Part shown: one piece after another, positions 9,901-17,178 of the stretch
Layout of the letters: every line of letters starts with the position of its first letter
How positions within the stretch are numbered: position 1 is the first letter of the stretch
Source: a virus
Strand: one strand, 5' to 3'
Virus record (IMG/VR): IMGVR_UViG_3300045009_000918
Span: 1 to 29,327 of that record
DNA length: 29,327 bases
Position numbers and translations under genes: made by a program
The notes under the pieces: model-generated
Told to the model about the DNA's origin: nothing
The model's database searches: none
The model's input: only the letters and a program-made list of their open reading frames with translations

Positions 9901-11840
9901 CGCGTGCCGCCCCCCCTGGATGCCACGCCGGCACCCGACCCCCTCGATGCCAGGCCGGCACCGGCACCGGCACCAGCACCGCGACCGGGCGGGACCATGT
10001 ACGGACCTCTGTGGGCGGTGCTTGGTCCGGTCCTAATTTGATTTGATCCTCTGACGAGACCAGAACTGCCACCGACCCCCTTCGGGCCGTATTGTGCAAT
10101 GGGTTTGCCGTTTATGTAGATGACACCGGCCCTGATGTTCATGTTGGCGACTTCGCGAATGCCGGACATGCTTTGAGTACGAGTGAAATACCCCTTGGTG
10201 TTTTTCATTCCCTTTGCGAGACCCATAAGCATCATGAAGGACCCCACACCGCCGAGACCGGTCCCACCGGTCAGCTTCATGAAGCCCCCCAGGAAGCTCG
10301 TGAACAGTTCGACGAGCTGAGTGAAACCCTTAATCACCTGGTTGATGAAGGGGAGTGCCTCAAAGAACAGCTTTCTTGCCTCGCTGAAATACTCCATCAC
10401 CTTCGCCAGAAGTTCGCCTATGTTCCTGCCGAACTCAAGCAGCGCCGGCTCGTTGGCCAACAACTCATTGTTGAATGAGTACATCTTTTCTTGTATTTGG
10501 TCAAACACGGGCAGCCACGCCTGCTTGAAAATTCCCTCGACGACACGAGCACCTTCGATAAATGGTTCAAGGGCTTTCGTCATTCTCTCCCATCCCTTGG
10601 TGAAGTTTTCCCACCACTCGGCGATGCGAGTGAATATGCCGACCGAGCCGGGGAGGAAATCTCGAAGCGTCCTGGTGACGAAATCCGCAATTTTGTCGAC
10701 AGTATCGGAAATCTTGTCAATGAAGCCGCTATTCCCGTACTCAGCAATTAGCCCAGACAGTCTCTTGACTGCCGTGGTGATTATGCCGAAGACTTCATGG
10801 GCTTCTTTTTTGATCGGTCTGATGAACTGCTGGCCGAAGTCGGCGAACATTCCCCTCAGCATGTTCAGTTGACCCTTGAGGGTGCTAATCAGCGTCCCGG
10901 AAACCGCGGCGAACTGGCCGTCGACGCCGCCGAGCTTCGCCAACTCCCCGGACCTGATTGCCGCAGTGAGCGCCTCCTTGGTCTTGCCCTCCTTGCCGGC
11001 ATCTTTCTCGTATGCTTCGAGTGCTGTCTTCATTTGCGGGCTGAATTTTTTGCCGGCATCAACCACTTCGGAGTAGCTCTTCTTGGTGTCCTGAAGCGTC
11101 GCAATTAGCTGGCCCGCCTGCTCCGTTCCCTTTTTGATGTCCATTCCGGCACTTGCGAAGTCCATGAGACCCTTGAGGGTTTGCTTCGATGCGGCGGTGA
11201 ACTTGCTGTTCTTTGAGACCTCCCCGTACACTGCGACGAGATTTTCCACGCCGACAGCGGCGAGATCCGCATCCGTCGTCAGGGCACGCATTTGCACCCT
11301 TGTTTGGTTGAGCGAAGAGCCGAATTCCTTGGCTTGCCCACGGCCCGTAAACGCGTACATCGCCGCCTGTTGTTCCCTGATGGCCGCCGCCACCGTCGCG
11401 GCGGCAATGGCGACGCCCGCCATGCCGCTTGCGACCATTTTCATCATGCCTCGGTATGCCTTCATGAGGAGAGTACCTGCGGCGAAAAGGAGGTGAATCG
11501 CCACCATTGCCGCGCCCATTGCGGCCATCTCAAGAATGACGCCCTTGAAGGACAGGGTAAGGAACTTCTGAAGTCCCATGCCCATGCCTTTGATCATTTT
11601 GTCAAAGGAGTCAAAGCGCTTCTTGTATCCGCGACTCACCTTGTTGAATTCATCCGTCCCGCGACGGAGCGCCCTGCTGCTCGCGCGAGAGGCGAGACCC
11701 TCTTCTCTGTCCGCCCTCCTTCTTGCCCTGCTGTCTCTGGAACGCGCCCCGGCGAGGCGCTCCAACCTGCGTCGCGTGCGGTCAATGGCTCTGTCGTCGG
11801 AATTGACCTCTATATGTATTACGACGCGCTCGTCGGGCAT
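6978..11840 (-). CDS. Tape measure protein with C-terminal M15-type peptidase domain
   Basis: At 1620 aa this is the longest gene and lies directly after the frameshifted chaperone pair, the canonical place of the tape measure protein, which sets tail length and is ejected with the DNA. It starts with a basic helical region (1-90) and has two hydrophobic segments (about 99-125 and 131-155), a Gly/Arg-rich low-complexity part (about 600-660), a glycine-zipper stretch (about 965-1015) and a long helical region. Near the end, residues 1512-1521 (SDHVTGRAYD) followed by E1542 and H1551/H1553 reproduce the zinc-binding and catalytic pattern of M15 D-Ala-D-Ala peptidases (His, Asp, Glu, His). That suggests peptidoglycan cleavage during DNA entry. 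CGGAG precedes the ATG by five bases. Role by position and size is strong; activity is inferred. Confidence 0.9.
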   Translation of the reverse strand: MPDERVVIHIEVNSDDRAIDRTRRRLERLAGARSRDSRARRRADREEGLASRASSRALRRGTDEFNKVSRGYKKRFDSFDKMIKGMGMGLQKFLTLSFKGVILEMAAMGAAMVAIHLLFAAGTLLMKAYRGMMKMVASGMAGVAIAAATVAAAIREQQAAMYAFTGRGQAKEFGSSLNQTRVQMRALTTDADLAAVGVENLVAVYGEVSKNSKFTAASKQTLKGLMDFASAGMDIKKGTEQAGQLIATLQDTKKSYSEVVDAGKKFSPQMKTALEAYEKDAGKEGKTKEALTAAIRSGELAKLGGVDGQFAAVSGTLISTLKGQLNMLRGMFADFGQQFIRPIKKEAHEVFGIITTAVKRLSGLIAEYGNSGFIDKISDTVDKIADFVTRTLRDFLPGSVGIFTRIAEWWENFTKGWERMTKALEPFIEGARVVEGIFKQAWLPVFDQIQEKMYSFNNELLANEPALLEFGRNIGELLAKVMEYFSEARKLFFEALPFINQVIKGFTQLVELFTSFLGGFMKLTGGTGLGGVGSFMMLMGLAKGMKNTKGYFTRTQSMSGIREVANMNIRAGVIYINGKPIAQYGPKGVGGSSGLVRGSNQIRTGPSTAHRGPYMVPPGRGAGAGAGAGLASRGSGAGVASRGGGTRLTPDERRRLRQTYGGNVRQNAGPNGGHLITSGPNRGQEILTQRVRGRNVEYMFGGRGTGPANTSARRVGIEKRSGVRVDPSQRVGRGRYKTVDATGRIITRREQLARAIGEGQRHGATGYATDGRPKNIMDRIFGGNRGVGGFIGRAADRYRDRLIRKSKYLGPEGPPINPKTGKPYGRGTKAYKAWQLTSTAAYGPGTYDPNSLLGRFKNSKFYNNFLAPNTALAGPMQRGMSKLNVARHIQNMRLFAGESRKSRLGAMFLGNENRKGFQGSATGTMGTMLGLGLLAESGMVSEEAKGFLSAGAMVGMMNPLAGLAIGLGGTALTAKTVAGGAVAGAGAGAAIGSMIAPGFGTAAGAIIGAAVGGIMGRVNKIKEEKKQAKEAFEAVFDRIITDNLTTIQREMMASGGVGKSQIAKAASKGGRIAQQQDVILDMFRSGASGTEMTDYLTKNSQLYGLTPDDVKKMKKRPEETVKVIKKVEERQTAMNALTDIYSKRLKELTMMTGKSEQEVELLAMELGVNLYDATADFNDIVQKLGVSVVQTREQLKGMQMDIALKGLEDFKKKMNLIADPEIIDEQARSFRDLYDSVDGNISDSDFSEFLYSFTPNMFNYVGGALQGLIEIQRMFGMNGSEFGRKEGDITSPFFGMEKLFQSSPVGVAYQDMVDKQIDEGTRRLASQVNAQLFQSKSADRFQIDANKLGTAISGLDADAAKQLISDIEAGTLFNQVDIDTLTRDQFVSMLGKYGIRESQLGIRAVQDNDELTISLDSLPDELKTTYTTIIDMFGTFFDTRDSTKPEWMTDEFIKFVAANSDTSSPRGKGIGDTTASRLSQTMSRHAALDGALTGNRTVTSAYRTYGLGSINSDHVTGRAYDLVGQNLGSYQRLVRNSGGFAEFHGRNAGRHLHVVPGPGPYGDAVSPRIMAPVATPSGESGGGNGITISQVIYGNTNASEVADQAVRKMKLALENERQRR
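9913..9980. repeat. Low-complexity direct repeats inside the tape measure gene
   Basis: Two imperfect copies of a roughly 25-base unit (around 9913-9936 and 9938-9962, each ending GCCGGCACC) run into three tandem GGCACC hexamers (9957-9974) and one AGCACC variant. On the minus strand they encode Gly-Ala and Ala-Ser-Arg-Gly repeats near residue 630. Such tracts can expand or contract by slippage and probably form a flexible linker between tape measure segments. Confidence 0.6.
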
Positions 11841-11879
11841 GATTACTCCGGGTGGTGCATGGGCCGGATCAGAAAGCCA

Positions 11880-12592
11880 TTACTTGCGCATTTCCTTCTC
11901 GGCGGCAGCTCGATCCTGCTCTATTACTTTAGCACATGCCATACGGATGACCCACTCTTCATCCGTGCAGTCGAGCAGGCGAATGGGGTCGGTGCCCCAC
12001 AATTCGCCGAGTCTTGCGACCGATTTGATTATTGGTTCTTCGATTAGTTCGTCGAAGACTTCTTCGTAGGGTCCTCGGCAGGCTCAATCGTGTCGCCGAA
12101 CCCAGCCGCATCAAGGATTGCCAGAGCCGCTGCCTCCACGTGCGGATCGAGTCCGAAGAAGGCGCGAACAGCATCCGGAACCGGTCGTGTCGTTTTGGTC
12201 ATGTTGAGAATTTGGTCGTGGGCGAAGTTGAGTGCGAAGCCGTTGTCATCGAAGACTTCTTCATCGCTGAACACGATGCCCTGCGTGGTGTGACCAATCA
12301 CGAAAGTGGCAAACTTGGTCGCATCCATGCCGTTCTTGGTGTCCTCGCCCGCCTCTTTGCGCCACTTGCGCACCTGCGCCTGCGTGATGTTGGGGCTGAT
12401 TCTGAGCGTCACGCGCGGACGTTCCGGGACATTGATGAAGATATCCTTTCGGCTTACCTTCTCTGCGATGGTCGCAGACAGTTTCTCGAGAAGTGTTTCC
12501 TGCTTCTCTGGCTGTGGCGCCCGAGCGACTGCCCTGTTTTCCTTTGACTTTGCTTCGTCGGCGAGCTCGCCAGAATATAGTTGTTCGGCCAT
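11880..12592 (-). CDS. Tail assembly chaperone, -1 frameshift fusion (gpGT-type)
   Basis: The frame -1 to the upstream chaperone stays open from just after a TGA at 12084-12086 to TAA at 11880-11882. It has no ATG or GTG near its beginning, so it must be entered by ribosomal slippage. The slip window is 12083-12047. The best single site is the CCC-T at 12071-12068, where the Pro codon CCT can re-pair with CCC. Read this way the fusion has about 237 aa: 175 from the upstream frame, then 62 beginning YEEVFDELIEEP and including a DPIRLLDCTDEEWVIRMACAKVIEQ-type helix. Tail assembly chaperones of long-tailed phages conserve exactly this two-frame arrangement ahead of the tape measure gene. The fusion is inferred; the open -1 frame and its acidic/helical character are seen directly. 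The TAA lies 39 bases before the tape measure start. Confidence 0.75.
12044..12592 (-). CDS. Tail assembly chaperone, upstream frame (gpG-type)
   Basis: This 182-aa acidic protein begins with a charged, probably flexible N-terminus and contains ERPRVTLRISPNITQAQVRKWRKEA near the middle, then a section with FATFVIGHTTQGIVF and a helical C-terminus (VPDAVRAFFGLDPHVEAAALAILDAAG). Its position between tube and tape measure, plus the overlapping -1 frame, matches the gpG product of the lambda-like G/GT pair, which binds the tape measure during tail assembly and is absent from the virion. AAGGA lies about six bases before the ATG. The stop TAA at 12044 ends the unshifted product. Confidence 0.8.
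   Translation of the reverse strand: MAEQLYSGELADEAKSKENRAVARAPQPEKQETLLEKLSATIAEKVSRKDIFINVPERPRVTLRISPNITQAQVRKWRKEAGEDTKNGMDATKFATFVIGHTTQGIVFSDEEVFDDNGFALNFAHDQILNMTKTTRPVPDAVRAFFGLDPHVEAAALAILDAAGFGDTIEPAEDPTKKSSTN
12047..12083 (-). promoter_or_regulatory. Probable programmed -1 frameshift window
   Basis: The window is bounded upstream by TGA in the -1 frame (12084-12086) and downstream by TAA in the zero frame (12044-12046). No canonical X-XXY-YYZ heptamer is present. The only reasonable tRNA re-pairing is CCT to CCC at 12071-12068. No strong downstream stem was recognised by eye. Confidence 0.55.
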
Positions 12593-12714
12593 GGTATTCC
12601 TTTCGGGGAATTTGGTGACGAGGGAAAATTAGCAGCAATGTAATCGCCGTAGTGCAACTACACCAGATTCGACTTGGTCGGCAATCCCGATGGGTCTCCC
12701 CGCCCCGGGGTTGG

Positions 12715-13251
12715 TTACGCTCGCGTCGTGGACGTGGTGGCAGTCTGGTTCGACGGCGGGTTCACATCGCTCACCGAGAAGGTGAGGGCGAATGTGCTTG
12801 GAGCCCCGGAAGACGAATCGCCATCCGGCTCGGTGAGTCCGACGAGGAGGGCTCTCGGGTACTGGCGGTCGTTGGAGGCACTGGTGAGACCGCAATTGTA
12901 TGTTTGAATCGTGATGTCGTAGAAACCAACACCGACGAACTGCCTTGCCTTGCGAATGGCGGCGCCGATGCCATTGGTGGTAAGGTCGTCATCGTAGTGG
13001 GCCGTGAGGGTGATGTCGCCGATTTCGGAGGGGGCGCACAGCACCGTCGGCTTGGACTTGCCACCCTCGTAAATCTTCTCCACGGAGGCAGTAATTTCCC
13101 CTCCCGAGACCTGGGCGAACTGGAAATTGACCTGACCACCGACAGTGAATGCCGGCGGTGTCTCAGTTTTGCCGCCAATCGTGAAGCTTGTGTTGCCGTC
13201 CTTGGTGGGCGTGATATAGGCCAGTACTTGGCGTTGCGCTATCTTTGCCAT
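12715..13251 (-). CDS. Tail tube protein
   Basis: This 178-aa protein immediately follows the sheath gene and precedes the tail assembly chaperone, the conserved place of the tube protein of contractile tails. The sequence is beta-rich with many Thr/Gly residues and no long hydrophobic stretch. It has a central acidic loop (HYDDDLTTNGIG) and a C-terminal segment FALTFSVSDVNPPSN followed by a Thr-rich tail, typical of tube/major tail proteins. A strong GGAGGA lies five bases before the ATG, in keeping with high expression of a structural subunit. The assignment rests on order, size and composition rather than a signature motif. Confidence 0.75.
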   Translation of the reverse strand: MAKIAQRQVLAYITPTKDGNTSFTIGGKTETPPAFTVGGQVNFQFAQVSGGEITASVEKIYEGGKSKPTVLCAPSEIGDITLTAHYDDDLTTNGIGAAIRKARQFVGVGFYDITIQTYNCGLTSASNDRQYPRALLVGLTEPDGDSSSGAPSTFALTFSVSDVNPPSNQTATTSTTRA

Positions 13252-13261
13252 TTTTCCTCCG

Positions 13262-14731
13262 TTATGCGGTTACCGATGCTGTCAGGCTGGACTTAATTAT
13301 CTCAACCTCTATTCGATCGCCGATGCTCGAGACTCTCACGCCCACCTTGGCTTTCACCCTGCCGTCGGCGAGATCATCCGATGGATTCAGTCTAGCATCA
13401 CAACGCACGGTGTATCCGTAATCAATTCTTTCCCCGTTGTTGGCGAACGCCTCAAAAAGTGCTCCCGAGAGCCTGTATGCCTCAAGGACCGAGATGAGTC
13501 TCGCTTCTACGGCCGCGAACACCATGCCGCGACCATCAATCGCCGTGAACACGAGCGGTTCGATGGCTCGGTATGAATCCGTGACGATTGAGTTGACGGT
13601 GTCCTGCGAGGTGATGTACCTGAAGTTCGTGGTGTCCTGAGACAGCGATCTTGCACCGTAGATTCGGACGGTGTTGCTGATGATCCGAATTGCATTGATG
13701 CACTCGTCATCGAGCGCATTCCCGTTCGCTCGGTCAATGTCCGTGACGACGCCATTGACGAAGGATGCCTGCGAATTCGTGCCAGCGTACGGGATGTGCG
13801 AGCCGTTGCTGTTCACAATTGCGGATCGCTTCGCCGCAACGTAGCCGTCCGGCGGGAGCATGCGGTTGACGCCGTTGACCGCGGTCGGTGCAAACACCCA
13901 TGGGTAGTACAGCGCCGCATGCTCAAGGTTTTGCCCGTCGGCAATCGCAGTCTGGGCAAAGGACTTTATTGAGGATATGGTCGCGTTTGATTCGCCGTGC
14001 AGAATGGCGATCCTGTTGTACTCATTCGCATGGGCAATCAGGGCAGAGTAAACCGTCGCAGAGGACGACTCTGGGCACGAAACTGCGCCAGTACCGAGTG
14101 CATCATTGAACAGTTCTAGTGCCGTGGCGTAGTCGGCATCCACAACCGCCGCGCGATCGTCGTCTCCGGCACTGAGATTGGAGGGGTTTGCCATCACGGC
14201 CGGGTTGCTGGTGTCTGCTCCGAGCTCCGCGGTGATGTACTTGCTTGCTTCGGCATGGAGGTTTATCTTGCCGACCGCAATCTCGCGCGAAGTGCAATTG
14301 CCGGTCGTGGCAATTTGTTCGCCATCGAAGAAAATTTTGATGGCGAAAGTTCCGGCAATCGTGCCAGACACGACCTGAGCGGAAACATCCGTGCTCCAAT
14401 CACCGGGACCGTTGGCCGTCAGAACGATTGTCGCATTGCCATCGGCATCGTCAAGTTCGAGCGAACCAACATCTGCGGCTCCGCCGACGACCCTGCCGAC
14501 GTAACACTGAGTGCCGCCTTCCTCAAAGAAGCACTCAATCGTCGGGTGGAGAAGGCTGTACGAGGCGAATCCGCCGTAGGTGTTTTCAAATTCCTCGAGG
14601 CTGGAGACGCGAATTGCCTCGCCTGTCGGGCCACGTTCGGCCAAGCCGACGAAAAATGCCTGTGAGGCTTCGTTGAACAGGGGCACCGAAGGACCGGTGC
14701 GAACAGAAGTAGAAATGATTACGCCTGGCAT
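13262..14731 (-). CDS. Tail sheath protein
   Basis: This 489-aa protein has the sheath signature at its N-terminus (PGVIISTSVRTGPSV, then FFVGLAERGPTGEAI and the SSLEEFENTYGG segment), the strand that begins domain-swapped sheath packing. The middle holds more variable insertion domains, including the ADYATALELFNDALG helix and the NEYNRIAILHGES nucleotide-binding-like strand. The C-terminal region (YGYTVRCDARLNPSDD, then VKAKVGVRVSSIGDRIEVEI) is the conserved core that interlocks neighbouring subunits in T4 gp18-like sheaths. GAGG lies four bases upstream of the ATG. It is followed ten bases later by the tube gene, the standard sheath-tube pair. Contraction of this sheath makes the phage a myovirus. 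Confidence 0.92.
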   Translation of the reverse strand: MPGVIISTSVRTGPSVPLFNEASQAFFVGLAERGPTGEAIRVSSLEEFENTYGGFASYSLLHPTIECFFEEGGTQCYVGRVVGGAADVGSLELDDADGNATIVLTANGPGDWSTDVSAQVVSGTIAGTFAIKIFFDGEQIATTGNCTSREIAVGKINLHAEASKYITAELGADTSNPAVMANPSNLSAGDDDRAAVVDADYATALELFNDALGTGAVSCPESSSATVYSALIAHANEYNRIAILHGESNATISSIKSFAQTAIADGQNLEHAALYYPWVFAPTAVNGVNRMLPPDGYVAAKRSAIVNSNGSHIPYAGTNSQASFVNGVVTDIDRANGNALDDECINAIRIISNTVRIYGARSLSQDTTNFRYITSQDTVNSIVTDSYRAIEPLVFTAIDGRGMVFAAVEARLISVLEAYRLSGALFEAFANNGERIDYGYTVRCDARLNPSDDLADGRVKAKVGVRVSSIGDRIEVEIIKSSLTASVTA

Positions 14732-14740
14732 GGTACCTCG

Positions 14741-15154
14741 CTAAAATTCATCCGTCGTCGGAAGCCCGACTATGCTCTCATTAGATGATACCCAATTTTC
14801 TGGTTCTGCTTGGGCAACTAAAATATCATTTAATGCCTCAATCGTCTCGGGGGTGGTCGCCGATTCATCCGTGATATCCCCCACCATCTCTGAAATGTCC
14901 TGTTTCTTCTTCTTTCTTGACCTTGGGCGCGGGGGGGTGTCCGACAAGCTGGTCACAATCAGGTTCCCGTCCCGGACGTGTTTATCAATCAAGTTTGAGG
15001 CATTCACGGAGGCAGAATCCATGGCGACATGGCTCAACGGGGGTGCTCGATGGCCTGCTTCGGTGAGGCACAGCCAATGTTGGGATTTGTTCGTCAGCAG
15101 GACGGCATCGGCAAAGCCGGGGTTTTCATCTCGTCGTGACAAGAACTTAAACAT
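14741..15154 (-). CDS. Unknown protein between tail terminator and sheath
   Basis: This 137-aa protein was not recognised. It has a mixed N-terminal half with a short hydrophobic stretch (ADAVLLTNKSQHWLCL), a strongly basic patch (PRPRSRKKKKQ) near residue 75-85 and an acidic C-terminus (about 90-137). It may be a minor neck or tail-associated protein given its place, but that is inference. Its ATG has no purine-rich ribosome site; instead the leader is two tandem TTTAGTAT copies (15153-15168) running into the start codon. The gene ends nine bases before the sheath start codon. Confidence 0.6.
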   Translation of the reverse strand: MFKFLSRRDENPGFADAVLLTNKSQHWLCLTEAGHRAPPLSHVAMDSASVNASNLIDKHVRDGNLIVTSLSDTPPRPRSRKKKKQDISEMVGDITDESATTPETIEALNDILVAQAEPENWVSSNESIVGLPTTDEF

Positions 15155-15168
15155 ACTAAAATACTAAA
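15153..15168 (-). repeat. Tandem 8-base repeat at the start of the 137-aa gene
   Basis: On the minus strand TTTAGTAT occurs twice without a gap, and the second copy supplies the AT of the ATG start codon at 15154. The 16-base AT-rich tract stands out in an otherwise GC-richer region and replaces the ribosome-binding site expected there. Confidence 0.7.
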
Positions 15169-15801
15169 CTATGGGACAACGATTTCATTGGTATAGCCAT
15201 CCTCGCTGAAGTTCTGGCTCAGGGTGGCGCTTTGGTATGCAATGGTTATTTCTTCCACCGTGCCTATGTCCTCCCTGTGGACTATCTCGTCAATTTGTAG
15301 GTTGTACGAGACATACGAACCGGCAAGCACCCTGTCGCCTTTCAGGAGGGTTAGGTCGGAAAACTCCTCCCTGATGCTCGTCTGATCAATCTGGACCCTG
15401 AATGTTTTCCGAGGATCCGTCGCCTCAAGGCATGGTCCATCAAGGAGTGCCGATCTCACAACGACGGTCATTCGATCCCGCATGGTCGTCGTCTCCTCGG
15501 AACCCTCGGTCCTCGCCCAGACGTATGTTCTCATGGAGTAGGTAACTCGGTAGAGAGGGTGCGACCCGTCCCAGCCGATTTGCTCGAATGAGTTCGTGGA
15601 TATGACGACGGTGATAATCGTCGGCCAGTGATCCATGGCGAGCGGTTCGTAGGTGAAGTAGTCCTCGGGATCGGGCATTTCCGTGCTGCTCACTCGCCAG
15701 CCATTCCGATAACGAATGAGTCGCTTGGGGAGTTCCGTTTTCAGGTATGCATTGACGTACTCCTTGGCGAACTGCGGCCCATGCATCAAGTAGTCGGTCA
15801 C
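15169..15801 (-). CDS. Probable tail terminator / tail completion protein
   Basis: The preferred start is the GTG at 15801, which overlaps the stop of the gpG-like gene as GTGA and has AGAGAGG seven bases upstream. A longer reading from an ATG at 15840 would overlap its neighbour by 43 bases. The product is about 210 aa. It shows a central beta-rich part (WPTIITVVISTNSFEQI, then YRVTYSMRTYVWARTEG) and a helix with RDRMTVVVRSALLDG, the alternating pattern of tail terminator or neck proteins such as gpU or gp15 that cap the tube below the connector. It lies between the gpG-like protein and the sheath, where terminators are usual. No specific signature was seen, so the family is tentative. Confidence 0.55.
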   Translation of the reverse strand: MTDYLMHGPQFAKEYVNAYLKTELPKRLIRYRNGWRVSSTEMPDPEDYFTYEPLAMDHWPTIITVVISTNSFEQIGWDGSHPLYRVTYSMRTYVWARTEGSEETTTMRDRMTVVVRSALLDGPCLEATDPRKTFRVQIDQTSIREEFSDLTLLKGDRVLAGSYVSYNLQIDEIVHREDIGTVEEITIAYQSATLSQNFSEDGYTNEIVVP

Positions 15802-16274
15802 GGCAACGCCTCTCTGACGGCGGCGGTGTTTCCATGGCAAACATAAACGGCGGCCACCTGACCCAATCGGTGTGCGAAGCCGACGGGCTCGTACACGATT
15901 TTGCGTTTTGGCATCCTGGATGTTCCGTACTGATGGAATTTCGCATACTCAACTTTCGTTCCAAAGACAGCATCCATGAGATCTATCCGATTGGGATAAC
16001 CTGCGAGCGTTGTCAGACTTGTGAACAAGCGACCAGTCATCACCATCTGCGGTGCGCGCGGATTGTGAATTCTTTTCCAGTTTTTGTACTCTCGGTCAAG
16101 TGGCAACCAACCCCCAGAGGGCAGGCCGGATCGCCGAAAATTCTCCTCGTTGGCAAGACGAAGCCACTGTTTTGATTTCCACAGAACCGGGCGCATGTCG
16201 TTCGCCCGCTTTTTCATCATTCTTAGGCAGAGAATCGCCTTTTGGGCATCGACCTTGGTACGCAGTTCGCTCAT
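15798..16274 (-). CDS. Mu gpG-like virion morphogenesis / tail completion protein
   Basis: This 158-aa protein has the layout of the phage virion morphogenesis family: a basic helical N-terminus; SGLPSGGWLPLDREYKNWK, close to the family's P-x-G-x-x-W-x-x-L box; a MTGRLFTSLTT segment matching T-G-x-L-x-x-S; and a late AKFHQYGTSRMPKRKI region matching H-Q-x-G followed by R. Mu gpG and P2 gpS act in tail or head completion. Its start overlaps the connector stop as ATGA. The terminal HGNTAAVREALP extends past the conserved block. Assignment is by these motifs plus neighbours. Confidence 0.75.
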   Translation of the reverse strand: MSELRTKVDAQKAILCLRMMKKRANDMRPVLWKSKQWLRLANEENFRRSGLPSGGWLPLDREYKNWKRIHNPRAPQMVMTGRLFTSLTTLAGYPNRIDLMDAVFGTKVEYAKFHQYGTSRMPKRKIVYEPVGFAHRLGQVAAVYVCHGNTAAVREALP

Positions 16275-16918
16275 CCTGCTATCCGATTCTTTCGGTAACG
16301 CTTGAGCGCCATCAGTTCAGATTCCAAGAATCCAGTTTCCAGCGGGGCAACATTCCTTGTCTCCAAATCCTTCACGCCGACGACATCGTCGTGCATGTTC
16401 TGCATCTCCCGGGTTGCCGCCCTCAGAATCATCAGTTTGAACACGGAAATGTTCTGGCCGTCAAGGCCGCCGACGTAGGTGACCGTCACCGTGTCGTCGG
16501 CGTACGCACTGAACACATCGACACCGAAGCCCCTCTTGATGTAATCAATATCGGCGACCAGCGTCACCTCTGTTCCGTTCAGTGGCTTGTGCTTGACCTG
16601 AGAAATGCTGATCACGGGGGTGTTGAGCAGATAGATGCTGGTCGGCGGATTGAGGTACGTTGAATTGTTCACGGGGTTTCCGTAAAAGGATTCCCCGGTG
16701 GGATTTGCATTCACGAAGAATGACGACATGGGTATCCCGGTGTGCGTGCTCGGAATTCGATAGATCTCCGTGCGACTCTGCGCCTCGACTGGACGACGAA
16801 GGAACATCTCCAATTCGCTCTGCAAACCAGCAAGCACCAGGTCGGCCGCGTCCATCTGCCTGTTGGTCAGGCTGATGTCCATGTAGGTCTTCAGCTCCGC
16901 CGCCGTAACGAGTGCCAT
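16271..16918 (-). CDS. Head-tail connector (gp6/gp15-like adaptor)
   Basis: This 215-aa protein starts with the short helical motif of head-tail adaptors (MALVTAAELKTYMDI, then a second helix QMDAADLVLAGLQSELEMFL) and continues with a beta part (YLLNTPVISISQVKH, then DDTVTVTYVGG) and a final helix (KLMILRAATREMQNM). HK97 gp6 and SPP1 gp15 form a ring under the portal this way. AGGTG precedes the ATG by about eight bases. It follows the 67-aa basic protein with only six bases between and overlaps the gpG-like gene, forming a neck cluster. Confidence 0.75.
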   Translation of the reverse strand: MALVTAAELKTYMDISLTNRQMDAADLVLAGLQSELEMFLRRPVEAQSRTEIYRIPSTHTGIPMSSFFVNANPTGESFYGNPVNNSTYLNPPTSIYLLNTPVISISQVKHKPLNGTEVTLVADIDYIKRGFGVDVFSAYADDTVTVTYVGGLDGQNISVFKLMILRAATREMQNMHDDVVGVKDLETRNVAPLETGFLESELMALKRYRKNRIAG

Positions 16919-16924
16919 TGGCGG

Positions 16925-17128
16925 TCACCTGCCGAGAGCCGCGGCCCTACGTGCCCTTGCCCTTCTTCGTTGGTTTATTGCCTCGCGTGTTTGTCTGCGG
17001 GCATACTCAAGCACCCGACCGGGGTTGCGCTCTCTGGTTCTGCCGAGGGCATACCCGAGAACGCGACCTATCCTCCTCGGTATGCTGATGTCCTCGTCGC
17101 CTACATTTGGCACTAATGCTTGGGGCAT
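16925..17128 (-). CDS. Small Arg-rich protein of the neck cluster, unknown function
   Basis: This 67-aa protein is not recognised. Its N-terminal 18 residues are neutral to acidic and the rest is very Arg-rich (RVLEYARRQTREA, then NQRRRARARRAA), probably helical. GGAGG lies five bases before the ATG, and the gene is followed within seven bases by the head-tail connector, so it is likely real. The charge suggests contact with DNA or with an acidic partner in the head or neck; that is speculation. Confidence 0.6.
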   Translation of the reverse strand: MPQALVPNVGDEDISIPRRIGRVLGYALGRTRERNPGRVLEYARRQTREAINQRRRARARRAAALGR

Positions 17129-17178
17129 GAATCCTCCGAATGAAAAGATATAGCAAGTTTAATGTTATCACTTGTCTG
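17129..17178 (-). promoter_or_regulatory. Intergenic AT-rich stretch, possible promoter
   Basis: The 50 bases between the second ParB-like gene and the Arg-rich gene are the widest gap in this part of the minus-strand operon and are AT-rich. On the minus strand a TATATC-like -10 element lies within them, but no clear -35 was found. It also includes the GGAGG ribosome site of the Arg-rich gene. A promoter for the neck and tail genes is possible but not shown. Confidence 0.25.

Noticed and set aside
9913-9980. Direct repeats as a CRISPR array or origin
   Set aside because: The units are imperfect, adjacent rather than spaced, and keep the reading frame of the tape measure protein as Gly/Ala/Ser/Arg repeats.
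11959-12174. A +1-frame minus-strand reading with its own ATG beside the chaperone
   Set aside because: Its product is a low-complexity Arg/Thr-rich sequence typical of a shadow frame. The -1 frame, not this one, stays open towards the tape measure gene and gives a chaperone-like protein.
12695-12712. GC-rich palindrome-like stretch after the tube gene as a terminator
   Set aside because: The possible stem has a loop of only two or three bases and no T-run follows on the minus strand, so it does not meet the pattern of an intrinsic terminator.
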